NCBI GenBank assembly: GCA_946902875.1
Contig: OX336343.1
Span: 20,507,596-20,571,595 of the forward strand
DNA: 64,000 nucleotides
Direction: 5' to 3'
DNA from: Nematopogon swammerdamellus
Lineage: Eukaryota > Arthropoda > Insecta > Lepidoptera > Adelidae
The stretch's first letter is position 1, and every line of letters starts with the position of its first letter. The notes under the pieces were generated by a model. The model worked only from the letters and a program-made list of their open reading frames with translations, was not told the origin of the DNA and did not search any database. Below are positions 32,106 to 47,100 of the stretch, in pieces. The translations under genes were made by a program, and so were the position numbers.

Positions 32106-35100
32106 CGTCCGTCCGTCTGTCCAAGGGCCGTATCTCTTGAACCGTAATGGTTAGCCCGTTGAAATTATCACAGAATATGTGTTATTATGGCCGAAATAAC
32201 TACAAATAATAAAAATAAGAAAAAGTAAAAAATTCACCGGGGTTCCCATAGAAGAAACCAAAAAGTGTATGCGCGCGCGCCATCTACCAAATAGATTATG
32301 AAGCATATTAACTAATCATGACATTTCATATGAAGCATTTCATAACACGCCATCTAGATGGCGTGAGTGGCGCTAGCCGTGACATGGCGATACGGAACCC
32401 TCGGTGCGCGAGTTCTACTCGCACTTGGCAGGTTTTTTATAGTTAGCGCGACATGCGGCGCCGGCAGGGTTGCCAGATGGTTCAGTTGAAAAAACCGGAC
32501 ATTATTCATCAAAGGGCCATTGGTTTTTCAGTACCAATGTTTTTTAAGAAATTAAAGGGGTCCCCCCCTTTGATTTCAAGTACCTACAAATGTTTTTCAT
32601 GACCTTTACTTTTGAAAATGAGAGATATGAGTTATAAATAAAACCGTTGAATTATCTAAAACCTCAAAAAGCTTTATTTGTAATAGTGTTAGATTTTACA
32701 ATAAACTGTCTTCTAACATAAAACAATTAGAAGATAATAATTTTAAACGAAGAATTAAACAAATGTTAATTGAAAAGAGTTATTACACTATTAAGGATGC
32801 TTTAGCTGACCATAATTTTATCTGAGAATCTGACTACTGTTTTTCCCACTAAATAACTTGACAATTGGATACACTTTGTATCTTTAGATTTTTAACATGA
32901 CTTATTTATTACATTTCTTTGTAATAAACTTTTACTAATATTTGTTGAATTGACTTGATATATTTAAGTATCAAATTGACGATGGCACTATACACCAGAT
33001 ATAGGTAATGTAAATAGGCAGAGTGGTCAGATACTTCAGTATTCGTGTTTATGCTGTAAATATGAATGCTCTTGTGAGCGGTAGTATGGTTTAATTATTT
33101 ATAAGTTACTATAATATAATACTTATAAGGTACTAACAAAACATTGTGACTTGCGAAGTTTGTTTGTCAGTTCTTCTTCGCATTGAATTTAGAACTGGCG
33201 GAATTTTCGACAAGTCCAAGCGTAGGTTACCTACCTGTGGATGAAATTATACAATAAACAATAAACAATTGATCAAACTGATTGCAAAATTTAAAAACAC
33301 AGTACAATTAGTATTAAAATGTTCTGAAAAAAAGTAAATATTTGCGTCATATGAAAAAAAAAACCGACGTCTTGATGTCCGGTTTTTCAATATTTTGTTG
33401 GAGACCGGAGAAAAAATGGACTGTCCAGTTCAAAACCAGACATCTGGCAAACCTGGGTGCTGGGTAACTGACGTCATTACTCATTATGTTGATCACTTCT
33501 GTCTTGTAACGTGCTTCTTTCTTATTAATCAATTACTTATCTGAGAGTTGCTGTAACTATTAAAATAAGGTGAATTCATCAAGATAATATCCTGTTTTCA
33601 GACAGATACCAAAAAACAAGAAAAAGTTGATCCATCCATCTAAGGATGTATATTGGTCATATTATGTGTATTTTATGTATTTACAAGCTGTGCCCGCGGC
33701 TCCGCCCGCTCTCATATTTCACTTCACTGCTAACCTCATAAGCTATTTAGCGTGATAGTAAGTAGCCTATAGTTGATGGGAAGAATCAAGCTATCCGTAG
33801 ATTTTTTTTTATTAAAATCGGTTCAGTGGTTCTCGAGTTATAAGCGGACAGACAGACACTCAGACAGACAGAAAGCAGACGTTGGATTTTATTATAGGTA
33901 AGGATGTTTCGAACTATTGTCCTTTCTTCTTCACTACTGCATTGTTCACCTCCACACGCTTCTCCAAATTGCTTTTTTTATTTATTAAAACTATTTTATT
34001 AAATTAATGAAATACAATAAAATTATTCTTTATTGTACACCATTTTATAAAAGAGTCACAAAAGGCGAGTTTAATTCCTTTGCAGAATTCTTTTGAAATT
34101 AACCTTATAAATATTAATTATAGCTGTGCCCGCGGCTCCGCCCGCTCTCATATTTCACTTCACTGCTAACCTCATAAGCTATTTAGCGTGATAGTAAGTA
34201 GCCTATAGTTGATGGGAAGAATCAAGCTATCCGTAGATTTTTTTTTTATTAAAATCGGTTCAGTGGTTCTCGAGTTATAAGCGGACAGACAGACATACAC
34301 TCAGACACTCAGACAGAAAGCAGACGTTGGATTTTATTATAGGTAAGGATAACTACACCAACCAACTATGAACTTGATTTAGATACATCAGACCGGGCTG
34401 CCTGTCTAAAATAAAATAAATAAATAAATAAAAAACTTTTGGGATGTGACACACTGTGGGCAGACAATGCATGCAGTACTAAAGAATGGACAGTAGTATG
34501 AAATCGAAATACCTACATAACAATATATGTTACAAGCTGTGCCCGCGGCTCCGCCCGCTCTCATATTTCACTTCACTGCTAACCTCATAAGCTATTTAGC
34601 GTGATAGTAAGTAGCCTATAGTTGATGGGAAGAATCAAGCTATCCGTAGAATTTTGTTTTATTAAAATCGGTTCAGTGGTTCTCGAGTTATAAGCGGACA
34701 GACAGACACTCAGATAGACAGAAAGCAGACGTTGGATTTTATTATAGGTAAGGATATTAATGCTGCTTACTTCCTAGGGAAAGGTTGAGTCTCCAGGTCT
34801 TCACCATCGTAGGGGAAATTATCCATCACTCCCTCGTACTGTTCTTGATTCTCCACCTGTTGGGACAGATTCACAATTCAATTGTTGTCTTTGTCGTGGT
34901 AGTTGATGGTTTTTTTTTTGTGGATAGCTCGACATTTTTCTTCGTTTCACCTACAAGTAGGTGTCTAACGATGCCCACGATGTGAGCTGCTTTTCGGAAT
35001 CAGAACCGAATTGATAAAAGCGGTAGGCTCCGATTCCATTTCAACAAAGTTCTCAGAATTGGATAGGTTTTCAGCACCATAAACTGTTAAGAACTGCTTT

Positions 35101-38100
35101 TGTGCTGTCAAATTCTTTGATTTTTTTTTATGTAAACCAGCATGGGTGGCTGTGCCGAGAGACCAATGGTGCAGTCGACAGAGCCAAAATCACCTCTCCT
35201 CGCGAAAACACGCTCAGTTAGGTGCCATGCCAGCAGATTTGCGGACTGTTGCTAGGCTGTCTAGCCCGTTAATACGACGCTTGAAGACACTTTCAACAAC
35301 TATCAACAATAACTGATGATAAAAACATTAGAAACGATGGCTGACAAGCCCTTGGGTATAATAAAAAATTTATAATATGTCTGTTTCGTATATGGTCCTC
35401 TACAGAGGAAATAGAAGGTAGGTGCCATACCGGAGACTTCCCTTTGGATTGATGGCTATACTGAACTAGAGGAGAACACAAACGAGCTTGCTATGCGGCC
35501 ATCTTACATTCAGTACGGAGCTACCAACCCAGTCGGCTACAATTTGAGCCTACCACCTAGTAAGGGGCAAGGGAAGAGACCTACAGTTTTACACCTGTTC
35601 CGAACGGTGAAGCAGCAGGTGTAGGTATGCACTTAAATTCTTTCGTCAGAAAAAAACTCATTGGTACACATCGACCTGAATCGAACCTCGTACTTCAGCA
35701 CGAGAAGACGACGCCCAGACCACTCGACCACCCGCCGCGGTGTAATGTGAAGCAGAGAACAGCCCCTGTACCGGCATTACTCACTCGCCGATGTGAGTAT
35801 GAGAAACACTCTCACTCAACCCATCAGAAGGTGTTCAGTGAGGCATCCAGCCCGGCTATTGGTTGAAATATACGAGTAGTTAGCGAGTGAGTTAACGCCG
35901 GTAGACCCGCAGGTGAAAGAGTCAAAATGTTTTCCAGATCAGCCTCCCAATTTTCCAAGCGGCATACCTCTAGAGGCAAGAACGGCTCGTTCTCGAGGAT
36001 GTCTCTGAAGACGACGACCCAGCGCTGCATCAGCACCTCGGTGTAGTGCTCCGCCATCTCCTGCAGCAGGCTCGGCAGCGGCCCAGCCGGCAGCCCGTAG
36101 CATCTCACGTTCAAATACAACATTTACAGCTCTTTGTCTCATGCAATACAGTATGGGTAGTCGAGTCGGAGGGGTCAGAGCCCATGCCCGATATCACCTC
36201 CCAGAAGTTTCCATGCTGGACACTATCCTCTGGATAGCTGGCTATACTGGACTAGAGGAGAACACAGCCGAGCATCTTTCGTCCAGTACGGTGGTACCAA
36301 CTAGGGGCAAGGTTCTGTACAAACAGGGGTAAAATTGATTTTAGAAGAAATTGAGATTAATGTTTTTTTTTTTTTTTTTATGGAACCTGACACGATTGGC
36401 TACATCACCTACAACATCCGTGATGTCAGCCCATAACACAGGGTGAACTAGGTGCCATGTCAGTGCTTCCCTTCATTTCATGTCGGCTACACTAAACTGG
36501 ACGGAAAACACGAACTATTTACATAGCCGTTTCGACCGACGTTTCGTTCAGTGCGGTGGTACCAACCCGGCCGGGATAAACCCTACCACCCAGTAAGGTA
36601 AGAAGGGAAGGGACCTACAGTTTAACGTGGAATCCGAACCACGATCAGCCTCCAACGGTCGAGCGGTCACCCATCCAAACACTGACCGCGCTCAGCGTTG
36701 CTTAATAACAGTTGACTAACCAACCGCGCCACTGAGCTACCGAGGCTGACGAATTTTCTTATCCCTTAGTCGACTTTTACGACATGCGACGGGGAGAGAT
36801 GCAGTGGGGCTATTCTTTTTAAGTACCGACCCCACACGGTTGTGGTTATTCTTTAATGTTCTCATTAATGATAATAATAAAAATGCTGAGGTGATTTCCA
36901 GCCAGTTGCGGCTAGCATGCCGCTTCCAGTGAATGAAAGGAGGGAAAAGTTCAAACCTCCACAGGTTCATTGCAAGATAGTATATGATAAACAAATGGAT
37001 AAAAGAATGAAATCTAGGTTGTGCAATCATGATACAAGTTTGGTACGGAACATCGACGGTGTCCCTCTTCGGTCTAGTCATGACAATATTTTAGCTATCT
37101 CCTCATAAAACTGGTTTTTATACGAACTCATTTTCTGTTCACGCAGCTCGACTGTGGAATTCACTACCACACTTCATCCGACAATGCAAATCGCTTTCCT
37201 TTTTAAAAAACACCTAAAACTCTATTACGTCCGTAAATGTGAAGTAAAAACCTAAAAAACAAAAAACTACTTTTGTTTCATACCTGGATGGACAAGTATG
37301 TAAGTATGTATATTTATGTGTACATAATATTCTATACATTTTGTAATTTATATGTATTTAACACATGTATGGTTTGTATTTAACTAGCATGTACTCATAT
37401 GTATTGATTTTATCTTCAATTCTCACCTCAATTCTTTTGCTACTACCTACTTACATTCCACTATATTATCGAATCTCAAACATTCAAAGGTTGATTGTAA
37501 GAAATCTCTGTATAGGTGTATTCCGCCTTTGCGTCTTATGCAAATTTTTTAATGCACTTACTGTTTTATGTTTACTGGAGCAATAAAGCAGTTTCTATCT
37601 ATCTAGTTATCGACAAAAGCAACAGAAAAGAGAATCGCTCACTTCAGCGTATTATTGAAGAGCACTATCTGATGCTTGATCGCGAGCATCAGTGAAGGGT
37701 CCGTGATGAGCGATGTATTAGTCCTCATCGTCGATGCGACCTTGCCCACCGCCATGCCCCACGTGTCGAGCAGCCAGTCGCGCGTGACCAGCCCCGCCCC
37801 CGAGCTGAGCAGGTGCTCCTCGAGGATGAAGAAGCCGAGGACGGCGTTGAGGTAGCTGCGGACGCTCTGGATCGAGTCGTGCAGGTTTGTCGCTGAGGGG
37901 ATGAGCACGAGACGGGCTTGCTGCTTGCGTTGAGCTCTGCAATTCAGTTAATGTAAAGCTTGGTGTTGCAGCCTATTGATACGGCGTTTGATGAGACCCA
38001 GGTTAAAGGATTCGTGAAACACACTCGCCGGAAGACAGTTCCACATGTTTGTTCAGTCGACGACAGTTCACGACAGTTCCACTGTTTCCATACTTCATAG

Positions 38101-41100
38101 AAACAGTATGGGCCGAAATGGAGTTCTGCGTGCGGCGCACGAGCGCCAAACAAGGATGCTATATAGTGAATAGCCGCGCGTGCGACACGTCGCGAGATTC
38201 GTTTTGCACGAGTCCGTCTACCTAGAGTCAGCGCGCTGTCATGTGATGTCACATACCCGTTAGCGCGCGAATATTTAAAATGGGATATGGTTAGGTTTTG
38301 TGCATTCTGTCACGTGATACTGTGAATTAAGTGGTGCCGATATTTGCCTAAGAGTTGGTAAAAGGTTAGGCTTTACAATCAGGTGATCCCGGGTTCAATT
38401 CCTACTTTTCAAATGCTTTTATTTTTATATATTTTTTTAAGTATTTTTGGGACATTACTACTGTTTTCTTTTTGAAAGCTGCAGTAGTGTTGTGGTCTAT
38501 GGGTGTGTTCATAAAGGTACTAAAAATGAGTTAAAAAACTTGTTTGGATTTTTTTTCTTGTTTTTTGCAACTCATTGACTGTCTTGAGAATATTCATACA
38601 AAGTACGTAGGTACATAATAAAACGCAGGCGTTTAAAAAATTCGGAAGTCGCGATCTTAAAATAACATTGGGAATGTGTTGGGAAATTTGGTATTTAAGT
38701 AGGTAGGTACAGGTCTGTTAACCAAAGCTGGCGCGTGCACAGTACTCACACCAATGCAATTGCCCGCGTGCGAGTGAGACAGATCGGGTTTTCGTTATGC
38801 GTATGCAGTGCGACGTCTCACTCGGACGCGGGCAATTGCATTGGTGTGAGTACTGTGTACGTGCCAGCTTTAGTTAAAACCGACCTGTACTTAGCGCACT
38901 ACCGGTCACTGAAGTCACCAGCCGCCAATGACCCCACCAGGTGAAGAATAAACAAATATTTTGTTTGCCACGAACATGCTAAAAACTAGAACATGCTAGA
39001 ACATATGCTAAAAAGAATTGCACTTTTGCTAAAACCTCTTTAGTCAATCAAAGAAAGATTGGCTGCCAAAGAAGTATTTAGACAGGAACATATAAATGAG
39101 TTTTCTTGCCTGTAGTACTGTATGAAGTCATTCTTGGCGCCGAGTACGCTGTGGATATGGAGACACCGATGCAGAGGGCTGAAGTCCACCAGCTCGTGGG
39201 GACACTGAGCCGATCCTTCGTCCTTGGCCTGCGCTCCTAGCGATGTCTTGTCTGCATAACATACATCATTATTAGTCCCAACAAATCCTAAAATTGGGCC
39301 AACGGACATAGGGAAGCATATGGAATGGTCTATAGCAGGGGTTCTCAAACTTTTTTTTTCAGGTACCACTAAAATCAATATATTTCGCGGCGCACCACCT
39401 TTACCTACAAGAAGCTAATAATAATCTATATCTACATTCTTAACTCCTTGGACTTTCCAAAACCTAAAATTTATTTCTTATCGATTTTAGTTATATTCAT
39501 ATTACTATGAGCATTTGACAGTTGTATTTTATATCACTAAGACAATCAAAATTCAAATTATATTTATGTTCATCAACAAAACATTCAAAATTAGGATTAT
39601 GGCACTTTTTAATGCCGCTTATAAAATTTTGTACAGCATAATTTTTAATTTTTTCGTGTACACCAAGAAGCATTCCGCGTACCACTGGTGGTACGCGTAC
39701 CATAGATTGAGAATCGCTGGTCTGTAGTCTATTTTTTGGAAGACGGAGTAAATTGACGTTTGACTGACATTAGAGTGTTGCACGCTTTGCACCACTAGTG
39801 ATTGTAGTCGATGAAAATAGTATCGACTTTTACACGACACGACACACCTTCACACCTATTATGCTGTGGAGCTATATGCCTGTGGAGCTGCCTTAAAGTT
39901 AAAATTTTTCTAGCTAGATTTAGCTTAATTTGTTGTTAATTAAATCCACAATAAGGTAAATATTAGAGTTTACAGCATTTCATTAGTTAATCAATCGATA
40001 AAAGTATCGATAGCAACTACATGCCTATTTAAAATTTGCCAGAAACTGGCAACACTCCAAACGTCACTTTCCTCAGTCTTCCAAAAAAACAGACTATAGG
40101 TTTCTAGTAGCTAGTTGAAGGTAAAATAAGCTTTGTATTTTGCAAAATTGCCAAAAAGAGGGCCTGAGTGCCCATATGTCCGGGCCTGCACATTATGTCA
40201 GATACCAACTGACCAAATAGATATTAATAGTTTGAATCCATCTTAAGTCACAAAAGATAGAAAGAAAGAAAGAATAGAAATAACATTTATTGTCATTGAA
40301 GAACCAGAAAATATACAATACTAAATATTACAATACAACATTAAATTATATACAATACTAAATCTAACATGTAATTATCTGATGACAATATGGGCCCATC
40401 TCAGCACACGCTGTAAGGTGCAGTCACAAACAAACATGTACACCGAATGGGCCTTAACGACACACCGGTCTGCAGGTTCGTATAAAAAAGGATTAAACAC
40501 CCATACACATCCTCTGTGAATGTGAAGTGCTCATTCACAGTAGAAGCCGTATTATTGGGGGTTATATTTTCAACCCATGCCAAATACAGGCACTCAACTC
40601 CAAGAATATAACTCGGTTCAAAGCGAAAATCGGACTTGGGAGTGAGCTATAAACTTTGGAGAAATTATTCACGGAGACAGCATTTTCAACTTCACTGGGT
40701 AGACTATTCCAAGATTCTACTACTCTGTTGGTGAGAAAGTGTCGTCGAGGGTTCTGCTTAAACCGATTGTGATAGAGCTTTTTCGAGTGCCCTCTCAGGT
40801 TTGTAGTGTTAGCAAGGGTAAACATATCTTGTGGCCTGGGAACATTGTAATAGGCATTCAGAATTTTAAATGTTTCAATGAGATCTACCCGTTCTCTTCG
40901 TTCTTGCAGAGTGCTCTAGTCAAGGTTATTTAGCCGGGTTTCGTAGCTGTTCTTTTTCAGAGCAGTTAGCATTTTTGTAGCTCTACCTTGTACTCGTTCC
41001 AGCAGGTCAATATCCTTCGTATAGTAGGGACTCCAGATCTGGTATGCATACTCTAGCATAGCTCGGAAGTAGGTCTTACTTAATCTTAATCAAAGTGGAG

Positions 41101-44100
41101 GCAATAGGCGACCTACAGCGCTGTTCACATGGCCTACTCACCCTTCTTGCTCTTCACGATGGCGGCGAGACTCCTGCCGAGCATCTCCTGCGTCTGCAGC
41201 TGCGCCATCGCGCCCACCTGCGGGCTGAGCGTGCGGATGTTCTCGAGGAAGTCGCGCAGGTCCGCCATGGACGCGTCGCGGATCGCCTGGCGCAGCCGCG
41301 GCACGTCCGCCGAGACGTGAGCGCAGAACTTGTACGGGCCGACGCGCGGCAGGAGCACGTGCTCGAGTTGTTCTAGCGTCTTGAGCGCGGGGTAGTACCT
41401 GTGCGGTTGGAAAGAACATCAAAACAATCAAAATCAAATCAAAACAAAAATTTTTAAAAATCTGTTAAGGCATAAATAAGACTCAAACCGTGCTACCTGA
41501 GCACTGATGATTGAAACACGAACCGTATGCAGATGTAATAGGTGCGAGATTCGTTCTACTCGTGCGGTTGCTGATACGTCGCGCCGACGATGAACGTTTG
41601 CGCGAAAATCACACTATATATTAAATTTCACGTGTTGGAAAGATGGAAAACAATATTTTTTTCGCTACGATTGTAGGAAAAAATATTATCTATATTTCTA
41701 TGAGGGTCTTGCATTGAAACCATTGATGTTTCTCAAGATAATTTAACTTGAAAGTACAATTTGCGTACTTTTCGTTATTGTATTGAATTGTTTATTGATC
41801 ATTCATATGGCAGTTAGACTGCGCTCGAACTTGTCACAATTTGTTCTATCCGGTTCGATTACACCCACGAAGAAGAACCGACAAGAAACTTCGCAGGGTA
41901 TTTTTTTAAACATATTTTTACAAGTATTTAGTGACTAGCCACATAGTAACACCACCCATAGTCTATCTAAAACACAGCTTGAGAGCAAGATTAACACTTT
42001 TGCTGAGAGTTATGTATGACTACAAATATTATTGTTTGGAGATTTATTTAACACCTTTCCAAAGTAGTAAAATCAATACATACATATACACATATATACA
42101 TACATACAAAGATCAATACATAACACATATTTTTTACAGATTGTTTATCTTTACGAATAGCTCAATAATTTCGTTTAAAGTTGGTCTTTTGAGTCTTATT
42201 TCCGCCTTAAGTGCGAGTTTTACTCGCGCATGGAGGTTTCCGTATCTATCCGCTATCAATAATATCTGCCTATCTTTGGCTTTCAGTAATGCAATGTATA
42301 AAATCCTGTGTCGCCATGTATTATTCAGTAGCGTGACTAATCGATTTTTCGCACGGTTGTTGTATTGGAGCCCCCCTTAATTTTTAACGTTTTATTTTTT
42401 TTATTATTTGTTGTTATATCCGTCATAGTAACACATATTCTGTGAAAATTTCAACGGGCTACCTATTACGGTTCAAGAGATACAGCCCTCTGACAGACGG
42501 ACGGACAGACAGACAGCGGAGGCTTAGTAATGAGCTTCCGAACGGGATACGGAAACCTAAAAAGTGTGTATTAGTCAGGAACATTTTTTTTTTATGGAAA
42601 CTGACATGGTTGGCTACATCACCTAAAACATCCGTGATGTCAGCCCATAACACCGGGTGAACTAGGCGCCACGTCAGTGCTACCCTTCATTTCATGTCGG
42701 CTACACTGAACTGGACGGAAAACACGAACTATTTACATAGCCCTTTCGACTGACGTTTCGCTCAGTGCGGTGGTATCAACCCGGCCGCGATAAACCCTAC
42801 TACCTAGTAAGGTAAGGAGGGAAGGGACCTACAGTTTAACGTGGAATCCGAAACACGGTCAGCCTCCAGCGGTCGAGCGGTCACCCATCGAAGTACTGAC
42901 CGCGCTCAGGATTGCTTAACAACAGTCGACCGACCGCACCACTGAGCTACCGAGGCTGACGAATTTCCTTATCCCTTGGCAGAAATCTCCGGATCTCCTG
43001 GACACACCTCTGCCGCCTCTATCACTATCATAATGTTCTTCATACATTTATTTATTTATTTATTTTAGACAGGCAGCCTAGACTGATACGTCTAAATCCA
43101 GTTAAAATTTGTTGTTTTTCGTCATTATCTTAGATCTTTTTTTTCGTTCTTGAGCATTTTTTCGTTTTTGAGATTATGTTTTATTTGTTAGATATTTATC
43201 TAGTCTATTTTTGAATTGGTTGGTACTAAGTGCGCTTATTACTTCCTCTGGAAGTTGGTTCCAGTCATAGAGAAATAATGTTATACTAGAGGAAACACTA
43301 CTAAGAAAGATTGAACGAATCTTTGACAACAAAAACTGCGGTATGAGGAAAGGTCGAGCGGGCGGGGGAATGCAAGCAGCAAGATCTATTCTGTGACGCA
43401 TACGCCGTGAAGCAGCTGTGAAGCTAAGTAAACGCTGCACGCAGCAACAATAGTAAAATAAATTGCGAGCGTCTAACAATGTGCAGCGCTGCAATTACGT
43501 TGTGCACGAGCTAACACAGGCGGGCCATCAGTGTTGTCAATATATATTCGGTGGTGTTGGTAAGTAGGCGGAGTTTGTGGAATGAATCGGGGTATTAAGC
43601 AGCTGTGAAGCTAAATATAAACGCTGCACGCAGCACCAGTATTAAAATAAATAGCGATCGTCTAACGATGTGCAGCGCTGAATTACGTCGCGCACGGCGT
43701 TTGCGGAACGCATAGGGTTGTCAGTGCAATGACAGTGATTTTTCGTTTGATTGAAGCAAAATGTTGGTTTTTTTTTTACTTATTTATTATTTTAAATCAA
43801 CGATTGTAATTTATTTTGTTCAATATAGCAACGTCCTCATAATGAAAGATACAACAAATTCCCTCCAACAAAACATTCATATGATGAATTTTCTATTTTA
43901 GGAAAACTTAAGATTAATATAATATTAGCCATGTTCACCGTGATGAGTCTTGTAAGGTGTAACGGGGTTTCAAGTAACGAAAAAATTAATAAAATTTAAT
44001 TAATTGAAATATGAGAACATTATTAAAAAAAAGGGTCTTACAATTTTTTTTATGTTGTGCCGAGGGACCAGTGGTACATTCGCCTGAGCCAAAAATACCT

Positions 44101-47100
44101 CTACTCACAAAGCCACGCTCAGAGAGGCGCCATTTTATTGATAAGATCGATTTTCTCAAAAACAGCTATAAGTAATTGTTTTGATAATATTTTTTTATTT
44201 CGCGATTTAAAAAAAGTGGCCACTTTTTTAAATTGCGAAATTAAAACATCATGAATATTATTAAACCGGAAAAAAATATTGTCGTAAAGAAGTCTCCAAT
44301 TTTTTACTCTGTTCCTCGAAGTTTAGGTAAATAAGCCCTACCTATTACTATCACTGGTGACAACCCTGTAATAATAATTAATAAATAAAAATAAAAATAA
44401 ATTAATTAATTATGTGCATTAATAAATTAATAAAAATGTGTAAATAAACGAATACATTAATAAATTTAACTAAGATACTTACACATAAAATATAACTTAT
44501 TTTTTAGAAATGTTTAGTCGGTTTCACAAATATGTATTAGTGAAACCGACAACCCTGAAATAATCATGAATCTACAACTCTCGCTCGCACTGTAGCACAG
44601 TCCGTATTTAGTGTCTCGCTTCGCGCGAAGTTTATTGTGTAAGCGTTGAAGCACACATGAGACATGCATGACTAACATCGACGGCCGCCGGGAGTCGACT
44701 GACAGGAAGTTTGTTAGTCAACTCTCTTCGATGGGGCGAAAGTACTTGCCCTTAGTATATCCTCTATTACAACGTATAGCTCAATGGTTCCAGTCATCCA
44801 CCACTCTGTTTGTTATGAAATTTTTGTGAGTATTGCTGTTAAAGATTGTTCGACTTAGTTTCATGCTGTGGCCTCGAAGATGAACGTTTTGGTTCAATGT
44901 GAACATTTGGATCAGCTCAGGGCAATCATATTTACACGTCAGAATTTTGTACACCTCTATTAGATCGTCGACAGAATAGATCTACATGCTCGTCAGTTAC
45001 GGATACTACTACTACGCAATTTTATTTTTATGGTCCCATCGCAAAATGCGAAAAAGGGACCCTTATGGGATCGCTGTGGTGTTTGTCTGTCTTGTCTGTC
45101 GGTCGGTCACACGCAGATATCTCCGGACTTAATGAACCGATTTCGATGAAACTGATGCCAAATTACGTATAATGTTTGCCGCTAGATAGATTTATAGATA
45201 GATAACTTTGTCTAATCGTCCTGTGGAAAGTAAAGCGTACCCCAAAACGTGAAACAAAAATAATATTTGTTTTTTTTTTAAATAAATCAAGTGTTCAAAG
45301 CAATCAAAATTCTATTAATACAATTTCAAAAATATATAACCTTGCTATCAATCAATCAATACTAATAATAAATCTGTATGCGATGGTCATGGAGTAAGTT
45401 ACTTTGTTTTATGAGATACTGAGTTTGCAGACTCTATGTATGATACTAAAGCTAAATTAACGATTTTTAGAAATCTTTTCTGCATGTATGTATGTATGTT
45501 CCACCATAACTCTTAAACCGATTATCTGAATTCGAAGAAACTTCGTACAAGCACATTTACTTATACGAGACACAGTTATAAATAAAATATATTTTAATTT
45601 TCATTATGTTGCAAGCAATCGGTGGTGCTGTACCGCTGACGACTGGCAGGACTGGACAAAATTGGAGAGGTGTATGTCTAGCAGTGAACGCATAAACACT
45701 GGCTGACTGAATGACAGTGACAGAAAATTGTGAACGAAGCAAGGTACCTTTTGGCAGCGACCTGCGCTTTCAGCTTGGAGTAAGTGGTGAGGAGCGGCAG
45801 ACACAGCTCCATCTTCTCCACCGTGGCGGCCATGTTCAGCTCCACCCGTCGAGCCTGCACCAGCTCGTCCGCGCGCGCGCATAGAACTAACCACAGACGA
45901 GCAGAATGTTTAGAGAACGTATTCGCAAACTGTTTCTATCTGATTCTGACGGCGACGAGTAATATAAATTTCCCTTAATTACGTTCTTGTAACTTTTATT
46001 CAGATGGTTCTATATTATAAAATATATGTTTACATATGTATATGTAGTTTATGTATAAATATAATATGTACGTACCTTATATTATTTATTTTATGTATGT
46101 ATCTATGTATCTATTGTTTGTGTCCATTTATTTAATAGTCTTATTTTTCACGCTTCTCTCTTGCACTGCATTGTCCGCCCTATCAGCTTCTCCACATCCC
46201 AAAGGTTAGTTTGTAAAGAATGCTACTCTGCATTAAACTCGCCTGTTGTTTTCCTTTTTATGGTGTACAATAAAGTATATTTTGATTTGATTTGATGTTT
46301 CAGGCTGGCTTACATTATTTTGTTCTTTTGATTTCTTTTTAAGATTTTTTTTACATACATACAGGCATTACCGCTTTTACCGCGGACAGTCCTCTTTTTT
46401 GAAGCCTTGACCGCGGAAAAGTTTTAGACTTCCGCGGACAAAACAAAGGGGGGATAGATTTTTCGTTAAAGCTTTACCCGAAAAATCACAGGTGAAAATT
46501 TGGTGAAAATTGTCCTTTTTTTTTATCTGGACCATCTGGCAACCCTGCATACATACAGCACCCTGTATCCCCGAAAATCGGGATAAGTAGAGTAATCGGT
46601 GTTGTGCTGCAAGAGCTCTGGTAAATTACAGCACAACAGCAACCATCACGTTTTGCAAAGTATTCGGACATGACCATCGAGGCAGCAAATAAGGCACGAA
46701 CACCCACCTGCTGCATAACTCGGTTGAACGACCGTGCCAAGGTGAGAGACGGCTATCCTGTCGCCATTTAGCATATGGCAGCTTCCCCTTATCTATTATC
46801 CCTAATTATTATTTTTTGCGAGTGCTTTAGCTAACAAATTTTGTCTATGTCAGGTCAGCACCATTGTGACTGTAAAATAAGGTACTGCCTTTTACATATT
46901 GTGTAGAAGATATTTGTTACGGACGACGGCCAGCCCGAGCAGCAGCGACGGGCAGACGACACGACGCGCACGTCGTTCCACCGAGCGGTAGCGTAGGGCC
47001 TAGGCGAGCGGCCGACGTAGTTTAGTTTAGGTTTTTTAAGTTTTAGTTAAGTAAAATTAAATATAAAATGTAAATATAAATAAGTATAAATAAGATAAAT

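Noticed and set aside
36741..37081. 114-codon minus-strand frame at 36.7-37.1 kb
   Set aside because: Runs through the 5' part of a SINE and into unrelated DNA; no domain.
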